The notes beneath the pieces are model-generated. The model was not told where the DNA came from. It saw nothing but the letters and a program-made list of their open reading frames with translations, and did not search any database. DNA of 64,000 nucleotides. Origin: Sporolactobacillus pectinivorans (GTDB lineage Bacteria > Bacillota > Bacilli > Bacillales > Sporolactobacillaceae). The stretch lies in the NCBI RefSeq assembly GCF_002802965.1, contig NZ_NXGA01000001.1, positions 502,976-566,975 of the forward strand, written 5' to 3'. Below, piece by piece: positions 47,456 through 56,170 of the stretch. How positions within the stretch are numbered: the stretch's first letter is position 1; each line of letters begins with the position of its first letter. The translations under genes and the position numbers were made by a program.

Positions 47456-48577
47456 TTGGCGAGAGCATTAAAGAATATTTATAACAAAGATTTCTTCTTG
47501 GATTTTGGTAGGAAGGTTCAATCCAAGTACGGAGTTTTTGACACGAAGGCATTTATCACTTCATTAATGGACGAAACATGGGATGAGCTTCCGCTGAAAG
47601 CGCGGACGCGGCGAATTTCCGAAACATTTGGCACATTTCTACCAAGCCGCTATGAAACCGCACTGGACATTTTGTTTGCAATTGCCGACACCTGTGTAGG
47701 TTTTCCATACCTGTTCTTTCCTGATTTTGTGGTGGTATATGGGCAGGCAGAACAGGATTGGGAGCTTTCCATGAACGCACTGGAATACTTTACGCAGAAA
47801 TCCTCCTCGGAATTTGCTGTAAGGCCGTTTATTCTGTCTGACCCGGATCGGGTAATGCGACGGATGACTGCATGGGCAGGACATCCGAATGAGCACGTAC
47901 GGCGGTTTTCCAGTGAGGGCTGCCGGCCCCGCCTTCCTTGGGGAGAAGCGCTTCCGGTGTTCAAGAAAAACCCGACTCCCGTATTATCCATTCTGGAACT
48001 GCTCAAAACGGACCCTTCGCTTTACGTGCGAAAAAGCGTTGCCAACAATCTGAATGATATCGCAAAAGACAACCCAGATACGGTACTCGATGTGGCCCGC
48101 CGCTGGAAAGGGGAAAATCCCGACACGGACTGGATCATACGGCAGGGCTGCCGTACTATGATCCGAGATGCGAATCCAGGAGCGATGGAGCTATTCGGTT
48201 ACATAGGTTCCAGAGGTGAAATTCCGCTGACGACCTGCGCTTCTATATCGGTACAGCCCGCTGAATTAATGATAGGTGGGAGCTGCGAGCTGCACTATAG
48301 CCTTGATATAAGCCAAGGCGGGCCAGTGCATATCCGGATTGAATACGGCATTTACCTTATAAAGGCGAATGGACGGCTCTCGCGCAAGTCATTTCTTTTG
48401 TCCGATAAAACGATATCCGGTAGTACGCATATTGCCGGAACGCGGACACATAATTGGTCGGATCTGACGACTCGCCGGCATTATCCAGGTGTACATCGAA
48501 TTGTGCTTTTAGTAAATGGACAGGAAGCTGCTGATACGATATTAAAACTAGAGAAAAATTACGACATGCAGAGTTGA
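47456..48577 (+). CDS. DNA alkylation repair protein, AlkC-like (HEAT-repeat glycosylase with C-terminal Ig-like domain)
   Basis: A 373-residue protein. Residues about 1-245 are helical HEAT-like repeats of the AlkC/AlkD superfamily (DELPLKARTRRISETFGTFL, MTAWAGHPNEHVRRFSSEGC, DPSLYVRKSVANNLNDIAKD). Residues about 260-370 form a beta-rich Ig-like domain, an arrangement known in some AlkC proteins, which excise N3-alkyl-purines without base flipping. It starts at TTG 47456 after GGAGG. Confidence 0.85.
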   Translation: MARALKNIYNKDFFLDFGRKVQSKYGVFDTKAFITSLMDETWDELPLKARTRRISETFGTFLPSRYETALDILFAIADTCVGFPYLFFPDFVVVYGQAEQDWELSMNALEYFTQKSSSEFAVRPFILSDPDRVMRRMTAWAGHPNEHVRRFSSEGCRPRLPWGEALPVFKKNPTPVLSILELLKTDPSLYVRKSVANNLNDIAKDNPDTVLDVARRWKGENPDTDWIIRQGCRTMIRDANPGAMELFGYIGSRGEIPLTTCASISVQPAELMIGGSCELHYSLDISQGGPVHIRIEYGIYLIKANGRLSRKSFLLSDKTISGSTHIAGTRTHNWSDLTTRRHYPGVHRIVLLVNGQEAADTILKLEKNYDMQS

Positions 48578-48665
48578 CAGTGGAGTCAACTCTTTATTTT
48601 TAAGATGAGCCTAAACCTAGTAAAATATGAACCTGAGTCCCTGGTTAAGTTTGACAATGTCTTTA

Positions 48666-48688
48666 AATGCAACTAATATAGTTACAAA
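48666..48688. promoter_or_regulatory. Rrf2-type operator 1 (at its own gene)
   Basis: AATGCAACTA-ATA-TAGTTACAAA (48666-48688) is a near-perfect palindrome just upstream of the Rrf2 ribosome binding site and almost identical to the site at 49,247. It suggests autoregulation. Confidence 0.72.
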
Positions 48689-48705
48689 GAGGTGCGGAAT
48701 GAAAA

Positions 48706-49194
48706 ATGAACAGTCATTATACCATTGCCCTTCATATTTTGACGATGATTGCTTTTCACACGAGCCGAAGTGATCAATATTTATCATCTGAAAAAATTGC
48801 GGGTAGTGTCAATACGAATTCGGTGTTCATTCGCCGAATTTTGGGCAAGTTAAAAAAAGCGCAGCTCGTTAATGTCCATCGCGGCGGAGTTGAGGGCGGA
48901 TGGAAATTGGCACGCCCTGCTGATGTTATAACGTTGTTAGATGTCTATACAGCCGTTGAGAAGAAGCCGCTTTTTGAAATGCATTACAGTCTGCCCAATG
49001 AAAAATGCCCGATTGGCTGCAGCATTCAATCTTCCTTGAAAGTCTATTACGGAAATGCTGAGGCCGCTATGAAAGACCAGCTGCGTGAAAATACGATTGC
49101 TGATTTATTGAAGAAGACATTGAATTATACCGCTGAAAAACGAATGAAGGCATCAGGCGCTCTTCTGGATCAATTAGGAAATGAAATCGGCTGA
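48706..49194 (+). CDS. Rrf2-family transcriptional regulator (no Fe-S cysteines seen)
   Basis: A 162-residue winged-helix regulator: YTIALHILTMIAFH, then SVNTNSVFIRRILGKLKKAQ and VHRGGVEGGWKLARPADVIT, matching the Rrf2/YwnA type. Two Cys occur in KCPIGCSIQSSL, not the three-Cys IscR/NsrR cluster pattern, so redox or thiol sensing by a Cys pair is more likely than Fe-S. AGAGGTG precedes ATG 48706. Confidence 0.86.
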   Translation: MNSHYTIALHILTMIAFHTSRSDQYLSSEKIAGSVNTNSVFIRRILGKLKKAQLVNVHRGGVEGGWKLARPADVITLLDVYTAVEKKPLFEMHYSLPNEKCPIGCSIQSSLKVYYGNAEAAMKDQLRENTIADLLKKTLNYTAEKRMKASGALLDQLGNEIG

Positions 49195-49246
49195 ATCTCA
49201 TGAAGGAAAAACAGAACGTCCGGCCTCATTGCTTTTTTTACAATCG

Positions 49247-49269
49247 AATGTAACTAATATAGTTACATT
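49247..49269. promoter_or_regulatory. Rrf2-type operator 2 (upstream of the ene-reductase)
   Basis: AATGTAACTA-ATA-TAGTTACATT is a perfect 10-bp inverted repeat with a 3-bp centre, 31 bp before the oxidoreductase start. It shares 18 or more positions with operator 1. Confidence 0.8.
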
Positions 49270-49299
49270 TGAAATATACTTTCTTTGGAGGAATGTGCA

Positions 49300-50430
49300 A
49301 TGGATCAGAACAAATTGGAACAGCGTTTGCTTTACACATTGTTTCAGCCTTTGTCTCTAGGCAAGCTGAATCTTTCCAATCGCATCGTTATGGCACCTAT
49401 GACTCGAGGCTTCTCCCCGGATGGAGTTCCAGGACAGAGTGTTGCAGATTATTATCGACGGCGGGCGGAGAACGACGTGGGATTGATTGTTACTGAGGGC
49501 ACTTTAATCAATCATCCGTCGGCAGGATCGAATGCAAATTGGCCGCATTTCTATGGCCCGGATGCGCTGAAGGGATGGGCCAATGTCGCAAATGCGGTAC
49601 ACGATGCAGGCGGGAAAATCATTCCGCAGCTTTGGCATGTTGGGATGGCTAGGCAGGTAGGGGATTTCCCCAATCCTGAAGCTCGGCCGATCGGTCCGTC
49701 CGGATTGAGCCTGACAGGTACTCAGGTGAATGCACCTATGACTGAATCAGAGATTTCTGCTATCGTTGAAGCCTATGGACAGGCGGCAGCTGATGCAAAG
49801 CGCCTTGGCTTTGACGGAATTGAAATTCACGGGGCCCACGGCTATCTGATTGATCAGTTCTTTTGGGCAAGAACCAACAAACGGACCGATCGCTACGGCG
49901 GGAACATAGCGGCACGTGGGCGCTTTGCAGCTGAAATCGTTGCGGCTTGCAGGGCTGCTGTCGGGCCTGAGTTTCCCATTGTGTTCCGTTTTTCACAATG
50001 GAAAACGTCGAACTATTCGGCTAAGCTTGCGCAAACGGCTGATGAACTGGAACAATTCTTAACACCACTCGTCAATGCAGGCGTTGATATCTTCCATTGT
50101 TCTACTCGTCGTTTCTGGGAACTTGAATTTGACAATTCCACGCTTAATCTCGCGGGATGGACCAAGAAGCTATCAGGAAAATCGACGATCACTGTGGGTT
50201 CCGTCGGGTTACACAATGAATTTTCCAATTATTTTAGCGATAGAAAAGGTGCGGGAGTAGATATCACGAACATCGAAGGATTGATTGAGCGGGTAGAGAA
50301 GAACGAATTTGATCTGGTGGCCGTAGGAAGAGCCCTGCTTGCCGATCCTGCCTGGGCAAGAAAAATTAGGGAAGGGAAAATCAATGAATTAATCTCTTTT
50401 CATTCCGAAACGACGAAGCACCTTTTTTAG
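49300..50430 (+). CDS. Old yellow enzyme family NADH:flavin oxidoreductase (ene-reductase)
   Basis: A 376-residue FMN-dependent TIM-barrel protein: LFQPLSLGKLNLSNRIVMAP, MTRGFSPDGVPG, the catalytic HGAHGYLIDQFFW loop and GRALLADPAW at the end. It reduces activated alkenes and nitro compounds and is often induced by electrophiles. ATG 49300 with GGAGG upstream is preferred to the TTG at 49285. It follows an Rrf2 operator and precedes an efflux gene. Confidence 0.92.
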   Translation: MDQNKLEQRLLYTLFQPLSLGKLNLSNRIVMAPMTRGFSPDGVPGQSVADYYRRRAENDVGLIVTEGTLINHPSAGSNANWPHFYGPDALKGWANVANAVHDAGGKIIPQLWHVGMARQVGDFPNPEARPIGPSGLSLTGTQVNAPMTESEISAIVEAYGQAAADAKRLGFDGIEIHGAHGYLIDQFFWARTNKRTDRYGGNIAARGRFAAEIVAACRAAVGPEFPIVFRFSQWKTSNYSAKLAQTADELEQFLTPLVNAGVDIFHCSTRRFWELEFDNSTLNLAGWTKKLSGKSTITVGSVGLHNEFSNYFSDRKGAGVDITNIEGLIERVEKNEFDLVAVGRALLADPAWARKIREGKINELISFHSETTKHLF

Positions 50431-50499
50431 GGCAAAACGTCAATTTGTATGGATTCCTTGATAGACAGTCGTGCTGTACAAAAAAATCGGAGGCTCTTA

Positions 50500-52023
50500 A
50501 TGTTTAAGAACAATCATACCGGCTCAGAATTTATCTCCAGGAATCCCAAAATAACGAAGTGGATGACACTGGCAGCGACTTGTCTTGGACTCTTGCTCCT
50601 GAACATTGATTTGTTTATTGTCAACGTCGCACTGCCCTCGATTGGTCATGATCTGCATGCTCCGGTAAACATTGTCTCCTGGACCATTTCCACCTATGTC
50701 TTAATGCTTGGTGTCTTGCCTGCCGGGCTGGGCAAAATAGGAGATATTTGGGGTCAGAAGAAGTGCTATCTGGGAGGGCTCGCGCTTTTCACACTGGCTT
50801 CTCTTGCCTGCGGCCTCGCATCTAGTATTGGCTGGCTGATTGCTTTTCGCACGCTTCAGGGAATCGGGGCCGCCGCGATCACACCGGGAACGCTTGCGAT
50901 TCTCATTCGCGCTTTTCCAAGAAATCAGAAGGGATTTGCCATTGGCTTGAATGGAGGGATCGGCGGATTGGGCTTGGTCGCCGGTCCGGTTCTTGGGGGC
51001 GTGATCATAGCCGGATCAAGCTGGCGGTGGATTTTCTTCGTTAATATTCCACTGGGTCTGCTGGCAATCATGTTAACGGCAGTGTTTGTAGTCGAATCAC
51101 AGGTTGAAGTCAAATCGAAGGCCATGGACTGGTTGGGCATGCTGTGCTTATGTATGGGTTTATTTCCAATTCTATTTGCCTTTACAAGAGCAGAAAGCGA
51201 CGGTTTTGATCCGCTTTCCATTTGTTCATTGCTTGGCGGTCTTGCCGTCATCGGACTATTCGTTTTTGTTGAGAAAAAAACACGTCATCCATTAATCGAG
51301 CTTTCCTTATTTAAAAACGCGGCTTTTATCATGCCATGTATCAGTCTGTTCTTATTTTCTGCGGCCTTGTTTGGATCGCAGCCCTATTGGAATTTATTTT
51401 TCCAGAATTTCTGGGGCTTTACACCCTTACAGGGAGGACTTGCTTTCCTGCCGGCGACGGTGCTGATCGCTGCGCTGACACCATTTTCGGGTATCATTAG
51501 TCAGAAAAGTGAGAGACATCTCCGGTATATTGTGATGCTTGGTGTTATTCTGGTCGGGTTTAGTTTCTTTTATGTGACGCGGATTAATAGTCAAAGTCAT
51601 TTTGTCAACGGATTTCTACCCGCCTTGCTGATACGAGGTGTTGGTATTCCTATTTTGATGGCATCCACGTCTCTCGCGATCATGAATGCTGTTTCAGATG
51701 ATCAATCCGGACTTGCCGCAGGAATGCTTAATATCTTTAAAAATATCGGCACTGCTATGGGCGTCACCCTGCTGGGACAAACGTACATCCACGAGGTTGG
51801 ACAAAGGCTATCGTTGCTGCATGGCGTCCGATCTCCGTACAGCGTTTCCGAGATAAAGGAATCGGCCTATCAGTTTATTTCATCGCATGATCATTTTAGG
51901 ACGATGACAGCCGTCGCCATTATCAAAGGATTCGACAAAATGTCGATGATTTGTATGCTTGCTTTTATCCCTGCTTTCATATCCGCCTTCTTGATTAAAA
52001 GTCATAAGGAGAGAAATCTATAA
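50500..52023 (+). CDS. MFS multidrug transporter, DHA2 (14-helix) family
   Basis: A 507-residue EmrB/QacA-type drug/proton antiporter with about 14 membrane segments, starting NIDLFIVNVALPSIGHDL (motif D1) and with RTLQGIGAAAITPGTLAI and GLNGGIGGLGLVAGPVLGG (motif C). ATG 50500 has GGAGG seven bases upstream. The upstream ATG at 50449 lacks a site. It probably belongs to the Rrf2-controlled cluster. Confidence 0.9.
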   Translation: MFKNNHTGSEFISRNPKITKWMTLAATCLGLLLLNIDLFIVNVALPSIGHDLHAPVNIVSWTISTYVLMLGVLPAGLGKIGDIWGQKKCYLGGLALFTLASLACGLASSIGWLIAFRTLQGIGAAAITPGTLAILIRAFPRNQKGFAIGLNGGIGGLGLVAGPVLGGVIIAGSSWRWIFFVNIPLGLLAIMLTAVFVVESQVEVKSKAMDWLGMLCLCMGLFPILFAFTRAESDGFDPLSICSLLGGLAVIGLFVFVEKKTRHPLIELSLFKNAAFIMPCISLFLFSAALFGSQPYWNLFFQNFWGFTPLQGGLAFLPATVLIAALTPFSGIISQKSERHLRYIVMLGVILVGFSFFYVTRINSQSHFVNGFLPALLIRGVGIPILMASTSLAIMNAVSDDQSGLAAGMLNIFKNIGTAMGVTLLGQTYIHEVGQRLSLLHGVRSPYSVSEIKESAYQFISSHDHFRTMTAVAIIKGFDKMSMICMLAFIPAFISAFLIKSHKERNL

Positions 52024-52062
52024 AGAGCTGTTTGAAGATGGTGAAGTTCTGAAGAAAGTACT

Positions 52063-52092
52063 TTTTTTAGAGAATGATCATTCTCTAAAAAA
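52063..52092. promoter_or_regulatory. 30-bp perfect palindrome upstream of the SDR gene
   Basis: The arms are TTTTTTAGAGAATGA and TCATTCTCTAAAAAA with no loop. The GAATGATCATTC core looks like a TetR/MarR-type operator, while the T- and A-runs could also make it a terminator for the preceding MFS gene. It lies 26 bp before the SDR start. Confidence 0.6.
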
Positions 52093-52117
52093 GTTAAATC
52101 GAAGGGAGATATAGAAA

Positions 52118-52819
52118 ATGGAAATTCAAAATGCTGTTGTTTTGGTTACAGGTTCAAACCGAGGGATCGGTTACTCGATTGCACGCGCTTTTGTCGAAAA
52201 TGGAGCGGCAAAGGTATATGCCGGTGCGCGAAATCCTGCCTTAATTACCGACCCCGATCTCATTCCTTTACAACTGGATATTACAGATTCCGCCGAGGTA
52301 TCGGCAGCTGCCAAACTAGCCGCCGACACGACGATACTTGTGAACAATGCGGGTATTTTCTATCCTACTCATCCACTCACTGGATCGCTTGCTGATGCTA
52401 AAAAAGAAATGGAGGTCAATTATTTGGGCACATGGGCGATGGCCCAAGCGTTTGCTCCAGTGCTTGCGCGTAACGGAGGCGGGGCGATGGTTAACATGTT
52501 ATCCGTCGCGTCATGGAGAGCCAGTACGAAAATGACGGGCTATGCCTCCTCAAAATCAGCTGAATGGTCACTAACCAATGCGCTACGTATGGCGCTGAGA
52601 TCACAAGGGACATTAGTTACGGGGGTTCACTGTGGTTTCGTAGATACAGAATCGACGAAGGGTATCGAATCAGTGAAGGTAAGTCTGGAAAAAGTTACGC
52701 AAGAATTAATCAAAGGTATTTTGGAAAATTCGGATGAAGTGCTGGTGGATGAGACGGCAAGAAAAGTGAAGGCATCGCTTCACGATGATCAGCGCCTCTT
52801 GTATGCACCGGGTAACTAA
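52118..52819 (+). CDS. Short-chain dehydrogenase/reductase (intact paralogue of the 43,421 pseudogene)
   Basis: A 233-residue SDR: cofactor motif TGSNRGIGYSIA, NNAG, catalytic MLSVASWRASTKMTGYASSK with Ser-Tyr-Lys, and GVHCGFVDTESTKGIE. It is the same length as, and highly similar to, the nonsense-mutated copy. GAAGGGAG precedes ATG 52118. Confidence 0.92.
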   Translation: MEIQNAVVLVTGSNRGIGYSIARAFVENGAAKVYAGARNPALITDPDLIPLQLDITDSAEVSAAAKLAADTTILVNNAGIFYPTHPLTGSLADAKKEMEVNYLGTWAMAQAFAPVLARNGGGAMVNMLSVASWRASTKMTGYASSKSAEWSLTNALRMALRSQGTLVTGVHCGFVDTESTKGIESVKVSLEKVTQELIKGILENSDEVLVDETARKVKASLHDDQRLLYAPGN

Positions 52820-53024
52820 GCATTGGCATACAATTAAGGGGGTCGGATGTGCTCGATCCTCTTTTGATATATATTAGGGTGTTTTCACTTCTTCTTAAAC
52901 TGGATATGCCAAAGGGTTTTATTAGCTTTAGGATCACATTATCAATAAAATTAACTCATCAAACTGAAATCTCCAAGCTATTGGCGCTTATAATAAATTT
53001 GGAATAGCCGATTGAGAGAAGTAT

Positions 53025-53079
53025 AAAACCTCACTTAGACCTATTACGGAGAACCTTACCATAAGTAGGAGAGGTTTTT
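53025..53079 (+). repeat. 55-bp direct repeat 2, putative att site re-encoding the RlmH C-terminus
   Basis: GGA-GAA-CCT-TAC-CAT-AAG-TAG (53048-53068) encodes GEPYHK-stop, then GAGAGGTTTTTT. It differs from repeat 1 at three positions only, in the same orientation, 10.3 kb away. AAAACCTCACTTA on its left mirrors the right arm. It bounds the second segment of the island. Confidence 0.75.
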
Positions 53080-53154
53080 TAATTACCCCATTAAAAGACT
53101 GATAATTCAAAATTCTGTATAATTAATGTATATCAAGACAAGGTGGTGAAACAA

Positions 53155-53382
53155 TTGGCTATTTTTGTGCTAAATATTCAGGAGTTCTATTATGATGCTT
53201 TCGTGATCCTCAGGTGGGAAGAATTAAACCCAAAGTGCATAAAGAATCATCCCAAATTGTATTGTACATATGACCCTGATGGTCATGTAAGAGACATTAT
53301 TGTGACAGACGATTCAACAACGAAAGAAATGCTTATGAATGGCTATCACAATATAAAACTTCTGGACAAAAGAATTAGTTAA
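53155..53382 (+). CDS. Small hypothetical protein
   Basis: A 75-residue protein (TTG 53155 after AGGTGG; an upstream GTG at 53143 would overlap that site). It contains FYYDAFVILRWEELNPKCIK and DDSTTKEMLMNGYHNIKLL. Protein-like composition with no recognised family. It is the first gene after repeat 2. Confidence 0.5.
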   Translation: MAIFVLNIQEFYYDAFVILRWEELNPKCIKNHPKLYCTYDPDGHVRDIIVTDDSTTKEMLMNGYHNIKLLDKRIS

Positions 53383-53386
53383 GAAT

Positions 53387-53420
53387 TGAGGGCGTCCCAA
53401 AAGAGGGCGCCCTTCGTTGT
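53387..53420 (+). terminator. Possible weak terminator after the small gene
   Basis: AGGGCG and CGCCCT arms with a purine-rich loop, followed by TCGTTGTTT. Confidence 0.4.
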
Positions 53421-53427
53421 TTCGTCA

Positions 53428-53750
53428 AGCGTAAGCGTTAAATAATGGACACCTAGGATCAGCACTCAGACCATGGGATAATACATTCATCAAAGATAGA
53501 TGGAGATGAGTCTCATGACCTTGAACGAACGAGATTTGTTATGGAAAGAACGCATTGAAGCCTTCGAAGCCAGCGGCCTGAATGGGCGCAATGGTGCCGG
53601 TCTCAAGAGATACCCGTGAAACAATTTCGTTACTGGCATAAGAAACTGCGCCGCGGGGCTGCTGCCCAGACACAGGAACCAGAAAGAAACCGATGGTAAG
53701 CGTCAAATCTGTGTCTTATTCACGACCTGGGATGTGACGTAGCGCTTACG
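53428..53750 (+). mobile_element. IS66-type remnant with broken accessory gene (tnpA)
   Basis: GTAAGCGT begins the segment and the inverted AGCGCTTAC closes it near 53,749, the terminal form of IS66 elements. Inside, ATG 53515 begins MTLNERDLLWKERIEAFEAS, typical of the IS66 accessory protein. It hits a TGA after RYP, while VKQFRYWHKKLRRG continues in another frame to about 53,697. The transposase genes tnpB and tnpC are absent, so this is a non-autonomous or dead derivative of about 320 bp. Confidence 0.7.
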
Positions 53751-53897
53751 CCGCTGCCGCCCCTCTAAAATACTCGTTTACATAAATCAAACCCACCCGT
53801 TTGGGGTAGGCTCGATTTGTTACGCTCTTAGATGGGCTGCCTTGCCAGAATTTTCAGGGCAGCTCACTGTTCATTTATTACCGTGATCGCCGGGGTA

Positions 53898-55067
53898 TCA
53901 AGACTGTGCCAAAAACCGAATCAGCAACGCGTTTGTTTTCTCAGGTTGCTCTTGTTGCAACCAATGACCCGCCCCTTCGATGAAGCTGCATCCTCGAAAG
54001 TCGGAGAACACCTGTTGCGACATTTTTTCCAAGGCATTTGGAAGTTGATATGGGCACCAATCACTGCATCCAGCTAGAAACAGAGTGGGCACATCAATTT
54101 TGCGGCCAGCATAAAGTGTCATTTCACGCGCATTCAAACCATTCATGCCGCAACGGAACCAATTCAGTCCTCCCTGAAAGCCAGTGCGGGTATATTCGGT
54201 GCTGAATACTTGGAGCTCCTGTTCCGTAAGCCAGGTACAAGCACATATGTTATCTTTGTCGGGCATAAATGGTGCAACAGTAGCGGCCATACCTTTGTCT
54301 TGATCCATAATATAGTAAGTGGGCATTTGGGCCAGTTCCTCTGCCGTCCAGCTTTTAAGCGCGAAAGGTTTGTTTCCCTCCCAGTCTGCACTTTTATAAT
54401 GGAAACTTGCGCGCAAAAACGCATGTATACCTTGCGGTGGCGTACTAAGATCCGGACCTGCCTCCGCCGTCGTATAATACAACTGATAGTGCTTACGGGG
54501 CCGCTTGAGCGCAGCCAGCTTTTCATGGATCGGGTCGTCTTGCGCGGCAACAGGCAAGCCTTCCACGCCCAATGCAAAACCAGGCACACCGGGGAACGGT
54601 GCTGACAACAAGATAAGAGATCGGAAAATATCCGGACGGATCAATGCCGCCATGGCAGCAACCTGTACCCCAGTATCGTGGCCAATCACCGCTTGTACCC
54701 GCCGATGGCCCAGCGTATTAACCAAAACCACCATATCCGTCACCAGATTTATTATACCGAAAGGCTGAAGATCTACATCATAGCCATCTTGCCAGCCCGT
54801 TGTGCGGCCAAAGCCACGCTGATCCGGAGCGATAACATGAAATCCCTGGGCTGCCAAGTGCAGCATATTATGCCGCCAGCTATATGCCAGTTCTGGAAAC
54901 CCGTGTAACAGTAGCACACACGAACGAGCCGGTGTTTCATACCCTGCTTCAAGTACATGCATTCGAAGACCATTTACCTGGACAAAACGTGATCTGATTC
55001 CCTTTGGTAATATTCCAGGGGCATATGCGTTTGGCAAGAGGTTCTGAGCAGATTCGTTTGTTTGCAT
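53898..55067 (-). CDS. Alpha/beta hydrolase, epoxide hydrolase-like
   Basis: A 389-residue hydrolase: oxyanion HGFPELAYSWRHN, APDQRGFGRT, nucleophile Asp in VIGHDTGVQVAA, an alpha-helical cap region and C-terminal His in GAGHWLQQEQPE. The HGxP and GHDxG motifs with Asp fit epoxide or haloalkane hydrolases. Bounded by IS remnants on both sides and probably carried in with them. GGAGG-type site precedes ATG 55067. Confidence 0.85.
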   Translation of the reverse strand: MQTNESAQNLLPNAYAPGILPKGIRSRFVQVNGLRMHVLEAGYETPARSCVLLLHGFPELAYSWRHNMLHLAAQGFHVIAPDQRGFGRTTGWQDGYDVDLQPFGIINLVTDMVVLVNTLGHRRVQAVIGHDTGVQVAAMAALIRPDIFRSLILLSAPFPGVPGFALGVEGLPVAAQDDPIHEKLAALKRPRKHYQLYYTTAEAGPDLSTPPQGIHAFLRASFHYKSADWEGNKPFALKSWTAEELAQMPTYYIMDQDKGMAATVAPFMPDKDNICACTWLTEQELQVFSTEYTRTGFQGGLNWFRCGMNGLNAREMTLYAGRKIDVPTLFLAGCSDWCPYQLPNALEKMSQQVFSDFRGCSFIEGAGHWLQQEQPEKTNALLIRFLAQS

Positions 55068-55179
55068 ATTGATTTCCTCCTACAATAAAGTTAAGGTTTA
55101 AGGCACAGCAGCCAACCGTGTCTTTTTCCATCTCAAAGCTGAAGCTATTAGAATGAGCGAGTAAATGGCCTGATACTTA

Positions 55180-55558
55180 TCACCATGAGCCAGCACGCCC
55201 GTAATGGAGTCCGTCAGCCGCCTTCACAAGTTTGTCTTCTGCTTCTTGCGGCGTCAGATAATTGAGAGTGCTATGAACTCTAGACCGGTTGTACCAGCCT
55301 TCAATGTACTGAAAAAGCGCACGTCTGGCTTTTTCAAAATCTGAATACTCCGTTCGATGAATTTCTTCTTTTTTCAACGTCGCGTGAAAGGATTCGATAC
55401 ACGTGTTATCGTACGGGCAGCCTTTTTTACTGAACGAATGGATCATTTGTTTCTCTTGAATCACTTTCTCAAATTCACGGCTTGTATACTGGGATCCAAG
55501 GTCCGTATGCAGGATCAAACCAGGCTCCGGATTTTGGCTCAAACAGGCATTTTTTAGT
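55180..55558 (-). pseudogene. IS3-family transposase OrfB, C-terminal fragment
   Basis: Reads LSQNPEPGLILHTDLGSQYT, SFSKKGCPYDNTCIESFHAT and LKKEE, the last two acidic residues of the DDE triad region, and ends RVHSTLNYLTPQEAE. The N-terminal half, including the first catalytic Asp, is missing because the IS200-type element sits at 55,570. Same orientation as the OrfA fragment at 56,156. Confidence 0.88.
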
Positions 55559-55568
55559 CAATGAACTC

Positions 55569-56170
55569 CCGGGCTAAACCCACTGGCTTTTAGCCAGTAG
55601 ATCTTTCAGGACTTGGTGGCACTTTAGTGGCTTCTGAAGGCTCTGCTATAATAATGCTAGGTGGGCAAAATGGGATATATTCACTATGGAAGTCATACTG
55701 TCTACGACATCCAGCATCATATTGTCTGGACAACCAAATATCGTTATAGAATTCAACAGGGCAAAATTGCTGTTCGGCTAAGAGACCTGATCCGGCAAGG
55801 TTCGAAGCACGCAATAGTCAAATTGTCCGGGGAAGCATTGGGAAAGAACACGTACATCTGTTGATTTCCTGTCCACCCAATCTGGCCCCGAGCAAATTGC
55901 TGCAGGAAGAGTTCAAGGGATTAAGATAAAGATATTGGGCCAGCATCTATGGGCTCCCGGTTATTTCTGCAGGACGGTGGGAGCCATGACGGAAGAGAGG
56001 ATCAAGGAGTACATTGATAATCAGGACAATGGCCGGGATGACGAAACGTTTAAAATTGTGAAGGATTGAGTTCAGTCGAAAGCTTGAGCAGGACATTTTT
56101 TAACCGGCTTTAGCCGGAACAGCGACTTTAAGTCGCAACAATGAACCCCTGTACTTTAGTGCAGGGCGTG
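55569..56170 (+). mobile_element. Decayed IS200/IS605-family element inserted in an IS3 element
   Basis: The left end has the subterminal hairpin CTGGCTTTTAGCCAG. The tnpA relic begins MGYIHYGSHTVYDIQHHIVW, and shifts frame before IGKEHVHLLISCPPNLAPSK (HUH motif HVH) and again before GQHLWAPGYFCRTVGAMTEE and the Tyr-containing EYIDNQ. The right end carries three hairpins, including CCGGCTTTAGCCGG and CTGTACTTTAGTGCAG. Two or more frameshifts and a missing piece make it inactive. Confidence 0.82.
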
